This document shows positions 32,645 through 42,735 of a stretch of 64,000 bases of DNA, piece by piece. Within the stretch, counting starts at the first letter, position 1. Every line of letters starts with the position of its first letter. The notes below the pieces were generated by a model, which searched no databases, had not been told where the DNA came from, and saw nothing but the letters and a program-made list of their open reading frames with translations. The position numbers and the translations under genes were made by a program. The DNA is from Bacillus sp. FJAT-42376 (lineage in GTDB: Bacteria; Bacillota; Bacilli; Bacillales; Bacillaceae), in contig NZ_CP033906.1 in the NCBI RefSeq assembly GCF_003816055.1, forward strand, positions 4,154,001-4,218,000, read 5' to 3'.

Positions 32645-33853
32645 ATGAAGCCGATTCAGCTGGGCGGGATCGCCTACGTAAAGGAAAGGAATAAGCGATT
32701 GATCCTCCGGTGTGTGAAGGAAGAAGGTCCTGTTTCGAGGAGTGAGATTGCAGATCGTCTGCAAATCAGCAAGCCGACGGTCTCTGCTTTAGTGGAGGAG
32801 CTGCTGAGGGAAGGATGGGTTCAGGAAAGCGGGATCGGCCATTCCGGTTTACAGGGTGGACGCCGGCCGATTGAGCTTCTGTTTAATAACAGGGCTGCCT
32901 ATGTCATTGGAGTGGATATCGGCGGGACGAAAGTAAGGACTGGAATTTGCGATTTGTCCGGCAAGGTTGTGGCCGTCGATGAGTTCCCGACCCAGACTCA
33001 TCTTCTGTCGGGGATTTTAACCGCATTGGAGCTTTCAGCAGCCAAGCTCATGCGGGAACTCGGGCTAGTTCCAGAGAACATTCTCGGAATGGGGATCGGT
33101 GCGCCCGGGATGACCGATGTAAAGAGAGGGATTGTCCTCGATGCCCCAAGCCTCGGATGGAAGGATTACGAATTAAAGAAGCAGGCGGAAGCCATTTTTC
33201 CATGGCCTGTGGTGATTGATAATGATGTGAATGTAGCGGTGATTGGCGAGCAGTGGATTGGAGCGGCTAAAGGTCTCCGGAATGTAGTCCTGATTTCGAT
33301 CGGCACAGGAATTGGCTGCGGGCTGATTATTCATGGCGAGCTCTATAGAGGATCGACTTGGGCTGCCGGTGAGATTGGCTATATGATTACGGATAAAACC
33401 AAAAGCCAAAGTGAGAACCTGCCTGCTTATCATAAGGGCTACGGATTTTTAGACCGGTATACGGGAGGCCCTTCCATCGTGCAGAAAATGGAGGCCGAAT
33501 TAAAATCAAAGCCCGGTCACTTTCTCTCCTCTTCCCCGTTTACGGCTAAAGACGTTTTTCACGCTGCACAGCAGGGCGATGAAACGGCTCTGGGCGTTGT
33601 TCATGAGGTAGTTGATCATATCGGCTTTGCGATTGCCAATATGATTTCAATTATAAATCCGGAAGTCGTGCTTTTAGGAGGTGGAGTCTCAAAAAGCGCT
33701 GACTGGTTCATGCCGCGAATTAAGGAAATCATCACAGAATACGCATCCGTTTCTGCCCCGGTCAAACGGACAGCTTTTGCAGAAAACCTGGGGGTTGTAG
33801 GAGCGGTGTCTCTTGTATTAAGAGAAATTGAAAGCGCTTTAAAAGTGATGTAA
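32645..33853 (+). CDS. ROK family transcriptional repressor (NagC/XylR-like)
   Basis: A 402-residue protein. An N-terminal winged helix (residues ~18-70, SRSEIADRLQISKPTVSALV) is joined to a ROK sugar-kinase-like domain: IGVDIGGTKVRTGICDLSG (~93), GIGAPGMTD, PVVIDNDVNVAVIGE and SIGTGIGCGLIIHG. The cysteine cluster that binds zinc in most ROK proteins (CxCGxxGC after GEIGY) is absent, as in some regulators. It should bind a sugar or sugar phosphate and control the operon it heads; the PIG-L gene starts 15 bp after it. GAAGGAGAC precedes the ATG. Confidence 0.9.
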   Translation: MKPIQLGGIAYVKERNKRLILRCVKEEGPVSRSEIADRLQISKPTVSALVEELLREGWVQESGIGHSGLQGGRRPIELLFNNRAAYVIGVDIGGTKVRTGICDLSGKVVAVDEFPTQTHLLSGILTALELSAAKLMRELGLVPENILGMGIGAPGMTDVKRGIVLDAPSLGWKDYELKKQAEAIFPWPVVIDNDVNVAVIGEQWIGAAKGLRNVVLISIGTGIGCGLIIHGELYRGSTWAAGEIGYMITDKTKSQSENLPAYHKGYGFLDRYTGGPSIVQKMEAELKSKPGHFLSSSPFTAKDVFHAAQQGDETALGVVHEVVDHIGFAIANMISIINPEVVLLGGGVSKSADWFMPRIKEIITEYASVSAPVKRTAFAENLGVVGAVSLVLREIESALKVM

Positions 33854-33868
33854 AGGAGAGATTGGCTG

Positions 33869-36367
33869 ATGAAACGATTGTTTGCTTCTGCTGTATCTGT
33901 CGTGATGGCCGCTTCACTCATTCTGCCCGCAAGTGCAAAGGAACAAGAATCCGACCCGGACCTCTGGAGTACACTGAAACCTCTTGGTACGATTGTCAGC
34001 TTTCTCAATACAGGAGCCCATCCGGATGATGAGCGAAGTGATCTGCTCGCCTACCTTTCAAGAGGAAAAGGCGTACGGACCGCAAGCCTCATTGCCAACA
34101 GAGGGGAGGGCGGGCAAAACGAAATCGGCGAAGAACTCGGAAATGCCCTTGGCATCATCCGGTCCAGAGAGCTCATTGAAGCATCGAAGGTAACCGGGGT
34201 GAAGGTGTACCATCTTAGCCGGAAGCCGAGTGATGAGATTTATGACTTCGGATTTTCCAAATCGAAGGAAGAGACCCTTTCCAACTGGGGAGAACAGACT
34301 GCCTATGAGCGAATGATCCGCCTGATCCGCACCTGGCGGCCTGACGTGGTCATGCCCTCTTTCCTCGATGTCGATACGGAGCATGGACATCACCGGACAA
34401 TCAATTATCTGACCCTGAAGGCATTTGAGGATGCTGCTGATCCAGACATTTTTCCTGAACAGCTGAAAGAAGGGCTCGAACCGTGGTCCATTAAAAAGCT
34501 GTACCTCCCTGCGGATGCCAAGACCGCTACCACTTCGTTTGAAATTGGATTGATGGATGAGGTTTACGGAAAAACGTATCCTCAAATCGGCGAGCAATCG
34601 CGCTTCCTTCATAAGAGTCAGGGGATGGGCCGCGACCTTCCTGCAGAACCAAGATCCATCCACTTGAAGCTTACGAAATCCAGAACCGGACTGGCAGAAA
34701 AAGAAAGCACACTGTTTGACTCCATTCCTTACAATTTCACCGAATACGCCGATTCCCTTTCAAAAGAGCGGGCGCTTGCCGGCAAACTCGAAAAGCTTCA
34801 AGACCGTTTAGACGCTCTGATCGAACAGTATCCAAACCGTTCAGCGATTGCTGAGGAGGTATACCCAGCCCTCGATCAGGTACGATTGCTTGAAAAGCTG
34901 ACAGACCGAAGCAAGCTTTCCAAAGAACAGAAAAGCGACCTTCTTTTCCGTCTGGATGTGAAGGAAAATCAGCTGATGGCTGTTGCGGCTGAAGCATCAG
35001 AAATAACCGTGAAAACAACGGTGAGCAATCCCGCGCTTGTACCCGGAGGATCTTCCCGCGTTCAAGTGAAGGTGACAAACAGCGGCAAGGAAACCATTAA
35101 AAACCTGAAAACCGCCCTCCGCGTTCCGCCGGAATGGAAGCGGACAGGAAGGACAGGAAAAACCAAACTGAATCCCGGTGAAACGGCCGTCTTCACTTAC
35201 TCCATTACCGCATCAAGAAACTCATCCTACTACAATCCTTACGACCCATCCATTTTAAAAGCAGCCGTTTCCTTTCAAGTAAACGGAACCGATTCAGGCA
35301 TTCTTTCAGAACCGGAAGAAACGGTTGCCGTACTGCCTGCCGTATCCATCAAAAGCGATCCGGACAGTCTTGTCATCAATACCGCAAAACCGAAATCATC
35401 TGTTGAAGTTAAAGTGACAGCCAGAAATCATACGGCCGGAAAAGAAAAGGCGGCGTTAAGCCTCGAGGTTCCGAGCGGGTGGAAGGTCACGAACAACGAT
35501 CAGAAGGTCTCTTTTTCAAGAAAAAATGAAGAAAAAACCGCCGTCTTTACCGTACAGCTGCCGTCCGGCATAAAGGAAGGCAATTATGTATTGAAGCCTG
35601 CTGCAGAGGCGGACGGCCAAACCATCAGCACGACCGTTCAGGATATCGCTTATCCACACATCGGCACCTTTTATTCCTTATATGAAGCCGGAACGAAAGC
35701 GGCGGCTTTCCCGCTTGAATTTGATGCAGCGAAAAAAATCGGGTATGTGGAGAGCGGCTTTGACAATGTATCCGGCAAATTGAAAGCGGTCGGAATGAAT
35801 ATCACGAGCCTTGAAAAAGGACAGCTCGAGATGGCTGATTTAAGCCAGTATGACACCGTCGTCATCGGAATCCGCGCTTATCTCTCAAGAGAAGACCTTG
35901 TGAAAAACAATCCGAAGCTGCTGGACTTTGTGAAAAACGGCGGACACCTTGTCGTTCAATACCATAAGCCGGAGGACAAATGGAACCCGGACTCCTCCGC
36001 TCCATACAAGCTTGTCATCGGCAGTCCGTCGATCCGCTGGAGGGTCACGGATGAAAAAGCCAAAGTCACAATGCTTCAGCCGGAGCACCCGCTCTTCAAT
36101 GAACCGAACAAAATTACAGACCGGGATTGGGAAAACTGGATTCAGGAGCGCGGTCTTTACTACCCAAGCAGCTGGGCAAGCGAATTTAAGCCATTTGTCC
36201 GCATGGCCGACCCAAATGAAGCCCCATTCGACGGAGGGATTTTAATGGCGGACTACGGGAAAGGCAGCTATCTGTATACAAACCTTGTCTGGTACCGCCA
36301 AATTCAAAGCAATGTTCCGGGAGGCTACCGGATCTTCACCAACCTGATCGATTATTCAAGAAAGTAA
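33869..36367 (+). CDS. Secreted PIG-L (LmbE-like) deacetylase with NEW3 and amidotransferase-like domains
   Basis: An 832-residue exported protein with a signal peptide (residues 1-23). Residues 40-230 are the PIG-L domain: GAHPDDE (metal ligands H51, D54) and HGHHR (about 172-176), zinc-dependent N-deacetylase signature. Residues ~380-600 contain two NEW3/CARDB-like Ig modules. Residues ~610-832 look like a ThuA/class I amidotransferase-type fold (YDTVVIGIRAYLSREDL, LLDFVKNGGHLVVQYH). This arrangement is known from glycan-degradation loci. It likely deacetylates an N-acetylated sugar or glycoconjugate outside the cell. AAAGGAGAG lies about 9 nt before the ATG. Confidence 0.9.
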   Translation: MKRLFASAVSVVMAASLILPASAKEQESDPDLWSTLKPLGTIVSFLNTGAHPDDERSDLLAYLSRGKGVRTASLIANRGEGGQNEIGEELGNALGIIRSRELIEASKVTGVKVYHLSRKPSDEIYDFGFSKSKEETLSNWGEQTAYERMIRLIRTWRPDVVMPSFLDVDTEHGHHRTINYLTLKAFEDAADPDIFPEQLKEGLEPWSIKKLYLPADAKTATTSFEIGLMDEVYGKTYPQIGEQSRFLHKSQGMGRDLPAEPRSIHLKLTKSRTGLAEKESTLFDSIPYNFTEYADSLSKERALAGKLEKLQDRLDALIEQYPNRSAIAEEVYPALDQVRLLEKLTDRSKLSKEQKSDLLFRLDVKENQLMAVAAEASEITVKTTVSNPALVPGGSSRVQVKVTNSGKETIKNLKTALRVPPEWKRTGRTGKTKLNPGETAVFTYSITASRNSSYYNPYDPSILKAAVSFQVNGTDSGILSEPEETVAVLPAVSIKSDPDSLVINTAKPKSSVEVKVTARNHTAGKEKAALSLEVPSGWKVTNNDQKVSFSRKNEEKTAVFTVQLPSGIKEGNYVLKPAAEADGQTISTTVQDIAYPHIGTFYSLYEAGTKAAAFPLEFDAAKKIGYVESGFDNVSGKLKAVGMNITSLEKGQLEMADLSQYDTVVIGIRAYLSREDLVKNNPKLLDFVKNGGHLVVQYHKPEDKWNPDSSAPYKLVIGSPSIRWRVTDEKAKVTMLQPEHPLFNEPNKITDRDWENWIQERGLYYPSSWASEFKPFVRMADPNEAPFDGGILMADYGKGSYLYTNLVWYRQIQSNVPGGYRIFTNLIDYSRK

Positions 36368-36436
36368 GAGATAAAAAGGTTCGGGGGGATTCCGTCCCCT
36401 CTTCCCTTCACTTTAACGGATGAGGAGTTGACCCAT

Positions 36437-37528
36437 ATGGGCAGAAAAAAGGCGTGGACGTATACAGCAGGTGCAGCCATGAGTTTATCCTTGATACTGA
36501 GCGGCTGTATGGCCGGGGGACAGTCGGCAAAAACAAACGGCGAAAAAAAGCCGGCCAATGATTTGGAAGAAAAAGTGGTGATCTATTCCCCGCACGGCAA
36601 GGACATCCTTCAGGAATTTGAAGAAAAATTTGAAGCCGAGAATCCGAATGTGGATGTCGAATGGCTTGATATCGGTTCGCAGGAAGTACTGGACCGGGTT
36701 CGTTCCGAAAAGAAAAATCCGCAGGCAGATGTGTGGTGGGGCGCTCCTTCTGTTATGTTCAGCCAGGCGAAGGCCGAGGATCTTCTCGAACCGTATGAGC
36801 CAAAGTACGCGGATGCACTTGGAGAAGAATTCCATGATCAAGACTGGGCCTGGAGCGGAACAAGCCAGACTCCCGAAGTCATTATGTACAACACGAAAAA
36901 ATTGAAAAAAGAGGACGCTCCAAAGGATTGGGATGAGCTGCTTGATCCAAAATGGAAGGATCAGATTATTATCCGCTATCCGCTTGCTTCCGGGACGATG
37001 CGGACGATTTTTTCCGCGATGATCTACCGCGATTATACAGAAGCAAAGGATCCGAAAGCCGGGTATGAATGGCTTCAGAAGCTGGATGCGAACACGAAGG
37101 AATATGCAGCGAATCCTGAAATCATGTACAGCAAAGTAGCCAAAGGAGAAGGAAATCTATCCGTATGGGCCATGCCGGACGTTGTCATGCTGAAGGAAGA
37201 GAAAAACTATCCGTTTGACTTTATTATTCCGGAAAGCGGAACACCGGTTTTAACAGAAGGGATAGCGGTTGTGAAAAACGCCAAGCATCCAAAAGCAGCG
37301 AAGGCTTTCTATGAATTCGTCAACTCGAAGGAAGCAAACAAAGCGCTAGCTGAAAAGCACTACCGGATTCCGACAAGAACCGATATCGAGGATTTGCCGG
37401 CATGGATTGAAGAGACGAAGATCAAGCCGATGGAGATCGACTGGAAAGTATTCGAGGAAAAATCCGACGAATGGATGGAATACTGGGACAACAACATTAA
37501 GAGCAAGGAAAAAGAGCAAAAAGAGTAA
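36437..37528 (+). CDS. ABC transporter substrate-binding lipoprotein (Fe3+/polyamine/phosphonate-like class)
   Basis: A 363-residue lipoprotein with lipobox LSGC (cysteine near residue 24). The binding domain shows KVVIYSPHGKDILQEFEEKF, QADVWWGAPSVMF, EVIMYNTKKLKKEDAPKDWD, LASGTMRTIFSAM and GIAVVKNAKHPKAAKAFYEF, the pattern of FbpA/AfuA and 2-aminoethylphosphonate-binding proteins. Tyrosine pairs that bind ferric iron in FbpA are not obvious. ATG 36437 is chosen because GAGGAG lies 9 nt upstream; the in-frame TTG at 36428 touches it. Confidence 0.9.
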   Translation: MGRKKAWTYTAGAAMSLSLILSGCMAGGQSAKTNGEKKPANDLEEKVVIYSPHGKDILQEFEEKFEAENPNVDVEWLDIGSQEVLDRVRSEKKNPQADVWWGAPSVMFSQAKAEDLLEPYEPKYADALGEEFHDQDWAWSGTSQTPEVIMYNTKKLKKEDAPKDWDELLDPKWKDQIIIRYPLASGTMRTIFSAMIYRDYTEAKDPKAGYEWLQKLDANTKEYAANPEIMYSKVAKGEGNLSVWAMPDVVMLKEEKNYPFDFIIPESGTPVLTEGIAVVKNAKHPKAAKAFYEFVNSKEANKALAEKHYRIPTRTDIEDLPAWIEETKIKPMEIDWKVFEEKSDEWMEYWDNNIKSKEKEQKE

Positions 37529-37554
37529 GGCTCACAGAATAGGGGGAGCAGCAT

Positions 37555-38667
37555 ATGTCATCCGTTACGCTTAAGCAGATCACAAAATCCTTTAAAGACT
37601 TTCATGCAGTCAAAAGCTTAAATCTCGAGATCCAAAAGGGGGAATTTTTCACCTTCCTTGGTCCAAGCGGCTGCGGCAAAACGACGACACTCCGGATGAT
37701 CGCCGGTTTTTATTATCCGACGACCGGTACCGTTTTCTTCGGAGACCGGGATATGACGAAGGTGACGCCGGAGAAGCGCAATACGGGAATGGTTTTTCAA
37801 AACTACGCGCTGTTCCCGCATATGACCGTTTTCGAAAACGTCGCTTTCGGCCTGAAGGTACGGAAGCTTTCCAAAAGCGAGATTAAGAGAAAAGTAGAAG
37901 ACGCACTGGCGAAGGTCCGCCTGGAAGCTTTCATCAGCCGACAGGTCAGTCAGCTGAGCGGAGGACAGCAGCAGCGGGTGGCTCTTGCCCGCTCCCTTGT
38001 TATTGAACCGGAAATTCTTCTTCTCGACGAGCCGCTAAGCAACCTCGATGCACGTCTTCGGGATGAAATGAGGACAGAAATTCTCCGGCTGCAGCGTGAC
38101 TACAGCATAACCACCATTTATGTGACCCACGATCAGGTTGAGGCTCTAACGATGAGTGACCGGATTGCCGTCTTCAATTTCGGAGAGTGCCAGCAGGTCG
38201 GAACGCCAAAGGAAATCTATAACCATCCGGCTAATGATTTTGTCGCGTCCTTCATTGGCGAGACGAATCTTATCCCGGTTGAATATCAAGAATCACAGGC
38301 CGGCGTCCTTCAATTTGTATGGGAGGAAAACAGGGAGCAGCAGCTTTTTGCCGATTCTTCTCCGGGGCTTAAAGAAACGGAGCCGCTATCCGTTTCCATC
38401 CGTCCCGAAGCGGTTGAAGTACTTGATGAACCTCCGCTGAACAGACGGAATGCCTACAAGGGAAAAGTAGAGATGGCCCAGTTTACAGGCGCTTCTCTTA
38501 ATCTGTTTATTTCACTCGGCGGGCGGGTCATTCAGGCCGTTCTGCTGAACAATCTGGCACGAAGAGAGCCGCAGGAAGGCGATACGGTCTGGGTAAGGTT
38601 CCCTGAACAGCACTTGCGCATCGTGCCCCGCGTTCTAAAGTCTTCAGCCGGGAGCAAAATCTCATGA
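37555..38667 (+). CDS. ABC transporter ATPase (PotA/FbpC type)
   Basis: A 370-residue ATPase. Walker A GPSGCGKTT (~residue 38), Q-loop VFQNYALFPHM, signature LSGGQQQR (~136), Walker B ILLLDEPLSNLDA (~155) and H-loop VTHDQ. Residues 240-365 are the C-terminal TOBE-type regulatory domain. Energises the permease encoded next, whose start codon overlaps its stop (ATGA). Confidence 0.95.
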   Translation: MSSVTLKQITKSFKDFHAVKSLNLEIQKGEFFTFLGPSGCGKTTTLRMIAGFYYPTTGTVFFGDRDMTKVTPEKRNTGMVFQNYALFPHMTVFENVAFGLKVRKLSKSEIKRKVEDALAKVRLEAFISRQVSQLSGGQQQRVALARSLVIEPEILLLDEPLSNLDARLRDEMRTEILRLQRDYSITTIYVTHDQVEALTMSDRIAVFNFGECQQVGTPKEIYNHPANDFVASFIGETNLIPVEYQESQAGVLQFVWEENREQQLFADSSPGLKETEPLSVSIRPEAVEVLDEPPLNRRNAYKGKVEMAQFTGASLNLFISLGGRVIQAVLLNNLARREPQEGDTVWVRFPEQHLRIVPRVLKSSAGSKIS

Positions 38668-40349
38668 AAAACCGGGAACTGCGGTTCACTTTTATTCTGT
38701 TGATTCCTGTCGCACTCGTCTTGTTTGCCTATGTGCTTTACCCGTCGATCCGGACTTTGATCGAGAGCTTCTATTATAAAGGCGCGCCCGGTTTAAAAAA
38801 CTATGCCGCCTTTTTCAACCCGGAAAGTCTGTCGAATTTAAAGGCATTATGGAACTCCGTCTATATCTCGCTGCTCAGCGTGCTGCTCTCTGCCTTAATC
38901 GGTGTGCCTCTTGCCTTTATTTTTAACAAGTATGACTTTCCCGGCCGGAGCTTTTTCGCAAGTGCCGCCATCCTGCCGATTGTCCTCCCTTCTCTTGTGG
39001 GGGTGATGGCCTTTATGTTTCTATACGGAGAATCCGGCCTTGTTCCGAATGCCATCAAGGATGTATTTGGGCTAAAGGAGCTACCTTTCAGCATCGGCGG
39101 GGTGTCAGGCATTCTCATTGTTCACGCCTATACCATGTATGTGTACTTTTATATGGCTGTATCCAGTACCATCCGAGGAATTGATCCGTCTCTTGAAGAG
39201 GCGGCGTACAATCTGGGAGCGAACCGCTTTACCGTCTTTACACAGGTAACCCTCCCTTTGCTTACACCGGCCATCGTCGGAGCTTCTCTGCTTGTGTTCA
39301 TGACATCGATGGCGTCCTTCAGCGCGCCCTTTCTGCTTGCCGGGGGATTCCGTGTACTGAGTCTGCAAATCTACTTTTCAAAGGTAAACGGCAATCTGCA
39401 GATGGCGGCTACCCAGGCTGTCATCCTGTCCATAGTTTCCATCTCCTTTCTTTTGTTTATGAGGTGGTACCAGAATCGCCGCGATTACCGGATGGCATCT
39501 AAAGGAATCGGCGTCCACAGAAGTGAAATCAAAAATCCGCTGCTGAAGTGGACCATGGTCGCGGCCGGCGTACTCGGCGTGATCGCGCTGCTCCTGCCGC
39601 ATGCCACCATCCTTGTTCTCTCGCTTGTGCCAGACGGAACATGGACGTTCCAGACGTATCCATCGGTCTTTAATGTTGAAAACTATCTGTTCCTGTTCAC
39701 CGAACCGAAAATATGGGATCCGGTGCGGAACAGTTTACTATTGGCCTTTGCCGCAACGGCCGGAAATCTTGTATTCGGGGTGCTCACCTCTTACGTTCTC
39801 GTGAAACGGAAATTCATCGGGAAAAACCTGCTCGATATTATGGTTATGCTTCCTTGGGCTCTCCCGGCGACCGTTGTCGGGATGAACTTGATTCTTGCTT
39901 TTAATGAGCCTAGTGTTTTTACCTTTGGGAACATTTTAGTCGGAACGTTCTGGATTTTGCCGCTCGCTTATTTCACCCGGCATATTCCGCTCGTCGTAAG
40001 GTCCACGAACGCGGCACTCGAGCAGCTCGATGATTCTCTAGAGGAAGCAGCCCGAAATCTTGGCGCCAAATGGTTCTACTTATTCCGGCGGGTCATTCTG
40101 CCGCTTGTTATGCCGGGAATCCTGAGCGGAACGCTGCTCGCATTCGTGCAGGCCGTTGGGGAATTTCCGACCTCTGTCCTTCTGTACACGATCAGCAACC
40201 GGCCGATTTCCATTGAAATTATGAACCAGCTCCGTATGTTCAACCTCGGGCAGGCAGCTGCCTACGGCATGATTCAAATCACCTTGATCGGGCTTGTGCT
40301 TTTCATCTCCAATAAATTCTTTGGCGTGAAGGCGGAACGGTCTCTTTAA
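38664..40349 (+). CDS. ABC transporter permease, fused two-domain (FbpB-like)
   Basis: A 561-residue permease with about twelve membrane helices in two homologous halves. Each half carries an EAA loop: LEEAAYNLGANRFTVFTQVT (about residue 175) and LEEAARNLGAKWFYLFRRV (about 460). The fusion of both permease domains in one chain is typical of ferric iron (FbpB) and related importers. Completes the importer with the two genes before it. Confidence 0.93.
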   Translation: MKNRELRFTFILLIPVALVLFAYVLYPSIRTLIESFYYKGAPGLKNYAAFFNPESLSNLKALWNSVYISLLSVLLSALIGVPLAFIFNKYDFPGRSFFASAAILPIVLPSLVGVMAFMFLYGESGLVPNAIKDVFGLKELPFSIGGVSGILIVHAYTMYVYFYMAVSSTIRGIDPSLEEAAYNLGANRFTVFTQVTLPLLTPAIVGASLLVFMTSMASFSAPFLLAGGFRVLSLQIYFSKVNGNLQMAATQAVILSIVSISFLLFMRWYQNRRDYRMASKGIGVHRSEIKNPLLKWTMVAAGVLGVIALLLPHATILVLSLVPDGTWTFQTYPSVFNVENYLFLFTEPKIWDPVRNSLLLAFAATAGNLVFGVLTSYVLVKRKFIGKNLLDIMVMLPWALPATVVGMNLILAFNEPSVFTFGNILVGTFWILPLAYFTRHIPLVVRSTNAALEQLDDSLEEAARNLGAKWFYLFRRVILPLVMPGILSGTLLAFVQAVGEFPTSVLLYTISNRPISIEIMNQLRMFNLGQAAAYGMIQITLIGLVLFISNKFFGVKAERSL

Positions 40350-40371
40350 TCTCAAAGGAGGAAAAAAAGCA

Positions 40372-41877
40372 GTGAAATCCAAAGAAGAGTTCATTCTTTC
40401 AGAAGGAAGCCATTTTCCCGGCAAAACATACGAGGAGCACCTGCTGAGACACGTGTTCAATGATCAAAGAGACTACCTCTTCAATGAAATGTTTGCGATT
40501 CACCGGGCGCATGTTGTCATGCTTGCGGATCAGGATATTCTGAGCCGAAAGGAAGCCGGGCAGATCCTTGCCGGGATTGAAAAGGTCCGGCAAATTGATT
40601 ACCGGAAATTGAATTATGATCCGCTGTTTGAGGATTTATTCTTTATGATGGAGAGCAGGCTGAGCGAGGAAATCGGGGCGGACCTCGCCGGGAAAGTCCA
40701 TATCGGTCGAAGCCGGAATGACATGGGGGTAGCGATGTACCGGCTTGTTCTGAGGAAGCATCTTCTCACCCTCCTCCAAAGCGCCCTCCTTCTCGGGGAC
40801 GGCCTGCTGGAACAGGCAAAGGAGCACGCTGAAACGGTCATGACGGCCTACACGCATACACAGCCGGCCCAGCCGACCACGCTCGGTCATTATCTGCTCG
40901 CGATCTACGACGTCCTTATGAGAGATATAGACCGCCTTTGGCAGGCATACAAGGGAGTGAACCGTTCTCCTCTCGGAGCTGCCGCCCTCTCCACCACTAG
41001 CTTTCCGATCAGCCGCAGCCGGGTCGCCTCTCTCCTCGGATTTGAAGGACTTGTGGAAAATTCTTATGACGCTATAGCCGGGGCCGATTATTTAATTGAA
41101 ACGGCAACCGCGGTTCTGACGCTCATGACGAATTCCGGACGATGGATTCAAGATTTGCTTCTTCAGGCAACACGGGAATTCGGTGTTATCCGGGTCGCGG
41201 ATCCATACGTCCAAATCAGCAGCATCATGCCGCAAAAACGAAATCCCGTCTCCATCGAGCACTCCCGCTCCCTCGCAAGCTCAGCGGCAGGAGAAGCCAT
41301 GTCGGTCATTCAAATGATCCATAACACGCCGTTCGGTGACATTGTCGACACCGAAGACGATCTTCAGCCGCACCTGTACCGAAGCTATGAAAAAGCATCT
41401 CGTGTCATGCAGCTCATGCATGCAGTCATCCGGACGATGGAAGTTGATACCGACCGGGTCGGGAAACGCGCCATGCAATCGTGCATCACGATCACCGAAT
41501 TATCCGATGTTCTGGCCCGGGACAAAGGGGTGCCATTCCGTAAAGCCCATCAAATTGCGAGCTTAATCGCCCGGGAATGCACCGACGCCAAAAAAGAACT
41601 GCAGGATCTGCCGCTTCAAAAGGTGAATGAATGGATTCAGAGCATCACGCAAGCTTCCCTTTCCCAGGAAGAATGGGACGGAATCGTTAGCCCCATGGAA
41701 TTTGTGAAAAGAAGAAAAATTAAAGGAGGGCCAAATCCCGCGGAAGTGGAGCGGATGATCACGGAGCGGGAAAAGACGCATCTGCACCATCAGGCCGGGC
41801 TGAACACCGCACGTTCAGCTGCAGGGGATGCGGAAATGCGGCTGAACGGGGCTGTGAAACAAATCATTCAGGGATGA
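40372..41877 (+). CDS. Argininosuccinate lyase paralogue (fumarase/aspartase superfamily)
   Basis: A 501-residue protein starting at GTG 40372 with AAAGGAGG 10 nt upstream. Superfamily features: GKVHIGRSRNDM (substrate binding), TAYTHTQPAQPTTLGH with the catalytic His-Thr region, and the signature SSIMPQKRNPV with the flexible catalytic serine loop. True ArgH usually sits beside argG; here it ends an operon of ROK repressor, deacetylase and ABC importer, so it may act on another N-substituted aspartate or related compound taken up by the importer. Substrate is inference. Confidence 0.85.
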   Translation: MKSKEEFILSEGSHFPGKTYEEHLLRHVFNDQRDYLFNEMFAIHRAHVVMLADQDILSRKEAGQILAGIEKVRQIDYRKLNYDPLFEDLFFMMESRLSEEIGADLAGKVHIGRSRNDMGVAMYRLVLRKHLLTLLQSALLLGDGLLEQAKEHAETVMTAYTHTQPAQPTTLGHYLLAIYDVLMRDIDRLWQAYKGVNRSPLGAAALSTTSFPISRSRVASLLGFEGLVENSYDAIAGADYLIETATAVLTLMTNSGRWIQDLLLQATREFGVIRVADPYVQISSIMPQKRNPVSIEHSRSLASSAAGEAMSVIQMIHNTPFGDIVDTEDDLQPHLYRSYEKASRVMQLMHAVIRTMEVDTDRVGKRAMQSCITITELSDVLARDKGVPFRKAHQIASLIARECTDAKKELQDLPLQKVNEWIQSITQASLSQEEWDGIVSPMEFVKRRKIKGGPNPAEVERMITEREKTHLHHQAGLNTARSAAGDAEMRLNGAVKQIIQG

Positions 41878-41903
41878 GCCCGTCTCATCCCTTTTCTTTT
41901 TGG
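41870..41903 (+). terminator. Terminator of the ABC/lyase operon
   Basis: GGGATGAG (41871-41878) pairs with CTCATCCC (41884-41891), then TTTTCTTTTT. Confidence 0.8.
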
Positions 41904-41949
41904 CCCGATACTTGGTATGCTTAGCAAAACAACCGCTGGAGGAATCAGG

Positions 41950-42735
41950 ATGAGCCCATACAAAGCACTGTTCCTGGATATAGACGGAACGATCGTAAAA
42001 CCGGACGATACAATCGATGAATCAACGAAAACCGCCATAACCGAAGTTCAAAAGAAAGGGCTGACTGTCGTCCTTGCAACCGGCCGGCCCCTTCATGAAA
42101 TCTCGCCTATCGCGGAGGAACTGCAGGTCACCTCGTTTATCGGCTACAACGGAGCATACGCGATCCATAATGGCGAAGATGTCTTTAAATGGACAATGAC
42201 CCGGGAAGACGTTCAGTATTTTATCATAACGGCTCAAAATAAAGGCCATGAGCTCGTCCTCTACACACACGATAAGAACCTCTTCACCTCACCCGATTCA
42301 CCGAGAACAAAGCAGTTCATGGACAAATTGCACTTAACCAAAAACGAAACATGGTCAGACGCGGTTCTGGATGAGATTCTAGGCATAACCGTCCTTACAG
42401 ACAGCCCGAATGGCTCCATCCACTACCAAACCGGCCGCATTCATCTGTCACAGGTCAATGTAGAAGAGCTGTACCACTGCTTTGACGTCATTCGGGAGGA
42501 TGTCAACAAAGGCGTAGGCGTTACCCATTTCCTCCGGCAATTAAATCTGCCGGCAAAGACCGCGATTGCCTTCGGCGACGGGATGAACGACAAGGAGATG
42601 CTCTCTTCTGTAGGCGAAGGATTTGCGATGGGAAACGCCCATCCGGATTTGTTTGCTTATGCGAAGCATCGGACGGCGGAAGTGACGGAGTCGGGGGTTT
42701 ATGAGGGATTGAGGTATTTGGGGTTGGTGGATTAG
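41950..42735 (+). CDS. HAD superfamily Cof-type hydrolase
   Basis: A 261-residue phosphatase. Motif I FLDIDGTIVKP near residue 8, motif II VVLATGRP, a C2B cap domain in the middle, motif IV FGDGMNDKEML with catalytic aspartates near residue 210. Cof-type enzymes dephosphorylate sugar phosphates or nucleotides. ATG 41950 has GGAGG 7 nt upstream. Separated from the lyase operon by a terminator, so probably a separate unit. Confidence 0.92.
   Translation: MSPYKALFLDIDGTIVKPDDTIDESTKTAITEVQKKGLTVVLATGRPLHEISPIAEELQVTSFIGYNGAYAIHNGEDVFKWTMTREDVQYFIITAQNKGHELVLYTHDKNLFTSPDSPRTKQFMDKLHLTKNETWSDAVLDEILGITVLTDSPNGSIHYQTGRIHLSQVNVEELYHCFDVIREDVNKGVGVTHFLRQLNLPAKTAIAFGDGMNDKEMLSSVGEGFAMGNAHPDLFAYAKHRTAEVTESGVYEGLRYLGLVD

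Noticed and set aside
34058-34663. 201-codon minus-strand frame inside the PIG-L gene
   Set aside because: Antisense to the catalytic domain, which carries clear family motifs.
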